A stretch of DNA of 64,000 bases from Pedobacter westerhofensis (GTDB lineage: Bacteria; Bacteroidota; Bacteroidia; Sphingobacteriales; Sphingobacteriaceae): contig NZ_FXTN01000001.1 of assembly GCF_900182595.1 (NCBI RefSeq), forward strand, positions 248,001 to 312,000, written 5' to 3'. A program made the position numbers and the translations under genes. The notes beneath the pieces are model-generated. The model did no database searches. It was not told the origin of the DNA and worked only from the letters and a program-made list of their open reading frames with translations. Of this stretch, positions 63,701 through 64,000 are shown piece after piece (the stretch's first letter is position 1; every line of letters starts with the position of its first letter).

Positions 63701-63959
63701 ATCCGTCATTACTCGCAGTAGACTGCATGTAACTCATGTTCTCTACCCCATTGATCTGCTCTTCCAGTGAGGGCGCAACCGAACGCAAAACGGTTTCGGC
63801 ATTTGCACCGGGATACAGTGCAGTAACCTGAACGGCCGGGGGCGCAATCTCAGGGAATTGTTGTAGGGGCAGCGTAGTTAGCCCCAGGATACCTAATATC
63901 ACCAACAGAATCGAAATTACTGTTGCCAATACCGGCCTTTCTATAAATTGCTTTAACAT
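60762..63959 (-). CDS. RND efflux permease, HAE1 family (AcrB-like)
   Basis: A 1065-residue inner membrane pump of the hydrophobe/amphiphile efflux-1 type, with 12 helices and two large periplasmic loops. Visible: MLKQFIERPVLATVISILLV at the start, proton relay pair in AIGIVVDDAIVVVEAVHAK, and the GLLAKNAILIVEFA motif in the second half. Such pumps export drugs, bile salts and other amphiphiles. The adaptor gene probably lies just upstream, and the outer membrane factor follows with a 14-base overlap. Confidence 0.96.
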   Translation of the reverse strand: MLKQFIERPVLATVISILLVILGILGLTTLPLQQFPEIAPPAVQVTALYPGANAETVLRSVAPSLEEQINGVENMSYMQSTASNDGSLVITVYFKLGTDPDLAAVNVQNRVSQATSQLPAEVIQAGVTTAKQQNSLIMVLTMSSDDPKHYDQTFMSNYAQINLIPEIKRIQGVGAAVIFGGSRDYSMRVWLNPAQMATYGLTPAEVTAAIKDKNLEAAPGMFGESSDAPFEYVLKYKGKLTKPEEYSNIIIRANADGSFLRLKDVARVELGSYTYGSHSFVDESGKPALNIAIQQLSGSNANEIQIAITKFMEKAKNDFPKGLHYVNLYNTKVSLDQSIEQVIHTLVEAFILVFIVVFIFLQDFRSTLIPAIAVPVAIIGTFLFMKVFGFSINLLTLFALVLAIGIVVDDAIVVVEAVHAKMEHNKIGPKEATTEAMHEITGAIISITLVMSAVFLPVGFMDGSTGMFYRQFAFTLAIAIVISAVNALTLSPALCALFLKELDHGHDHEGNETKSTFKQRFFKGFNRGFENLTHRYVGSVKFLIRTKWIAMAGLVVVVLATVWMVKKTPTGFIPSEDQGFIAISTSLPAGASLERTTEIEHEVSKKLSPLPFTKIFNYLSGFNLLTSSSSPSAGAMFILLKPTKERGEVQDINEIMNIVRGKLGEIKGANFFVFTFPTVPGFNNVDGLDFFLQDRTGSGDLLKFSGIANKFIGELMKRPEISFAFTSFKADYPQLQMELDEAKIEQLGVSTQALLATMQGYFGSAQASDFNRFGKYYRVVVQADIADRATPAAMDQIYVKNRNGENVPVSTLIKLKRVYGTETASRYNLFNAIEINAIPKPGYSTGDAINAVNEVAAAQLPTGFSHEYTGLTKEEIVSGGQSVVVFALCLVFVYFLLSAQYESYILPMAVILSIPTGVFGVFAAIGLTGISNNIYVQVALVMLIGLLAKNAILIVEFAVQRRRAGMSLVEAAIHAAQLRLRPIIMTSLAFIVGMAPMMRAVGPSALGNHSISIAAAGGMLTGVILGLFLIPVLFVIFQFLQEKLTGAPKPELTPETKLQFENEIA

Positions 63960-63971
63960 GATTGCTGTATA

Positions 63972-64000
63972 TTATCTTGATGCAGTTGTAATAGGTTCTT
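63972..64000 (-). CDS. C-terminal end of the probable RND adaptor (partial)
   Basis: The last nine codons before a TAA at 63972-63974 read EPITTASR-stop, a plausible ending for an RND periplasmic adaptor, and the stop lies 12 bases before the permease start. The rest of the gene is outside the window, so the call rests on position and the ending only. Confidence 0.4.

Overview
The window looks like chromosomal DNA of a Bacteroidota bacterium, most likely a Sphingobacteriaceae member close to Pedobacter. The reasons are CarboxypepD/outer-membrane-barrel TonB-dependent receptors, LytS/LytTR two-component pairs, a HEPN-tailed sulfite reductase, promoters of the TAnnTTTG type, and genes joined by TAATG or ATGA overlaps. 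This placement is inferred from gene families, not from a database search. I saw no rRNA, tRNA, CRISPR array, phage or transposase gene.

Layout. 1-3269: two ABC exporter half-transporters (the first runs off the left edge) that look like a heterodimer with one degenerate ATP site. 3408-4588: a small unknown protein and an Fpg/Nei-type glycosylase that has lost all four zinc-finger cysteines. 4589-8062: a divergent region with DnaA-box-like sequences, a TonB-type outer membrane barrel protein, and a long intergenic region with a striking 28-bp inverted repeat. 8063-9361: a gluconate-type permease. 9538-16801: a six-gene sulfate assimilation operon read leftwards (sulfite reductase, SUMT, a siroheme-synthase/TSUP-permease fusion, cysH, cysD, cysN). 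17165-23916: a YkuD-type L,D-transpeptidase, a START protein, a membrane MutS-like ATPase, a GH114-like lipoprotein and a B12-binding radical SAM enzyme.

24055-30529 is the most interesting block. A BlaI-type repressor is followed by a protein that joins a BlaR1-like M56 membrane protease to a peptidoglycan amidase, then by two outer membrane barrel receptors, all tightly coupled. A dyad just before blaI could be its operator. This suggests a cell-wall sensing circuit in which the usual penicillin-binding sensor of BlaR1 is replaced by an amidase. 30940-34777: an M1 peptidase and a LytS/LytTR pair. 35255-38077: a 57-bp tandem repeat, a MocR regulator and a branched-chain aminotransferase. Both genes carry paired half-sites exactly 30 bp apart, a convincing candidate operator. 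38131-41501: an HxlR regulator with an array of GTTACT boxes and a divergent SDR, a second SDR and an AraC regulator.

41585-50081: a LytTR/LytS pair divergent from a TolC-adaptor-RND efflux operon plus a barrel protein. A 21-bp-spaced direct repeat and a near-consensus promoter lie just before the efflux operon. 50082-53499: repeat-rich intergenic DNA, a lipoprotein L,D-transpeptidase and a zinc alcohol dehydrogenase, ending in an irregular array of about fifteen 13-19 bp repeats. 53500-58391: sbcC and sbcD. 58437-64000: two small proteins and a second RND efflux operon (outer membrane factor, HAE1 permease, and the last nine codons of what is probably its adaptor).
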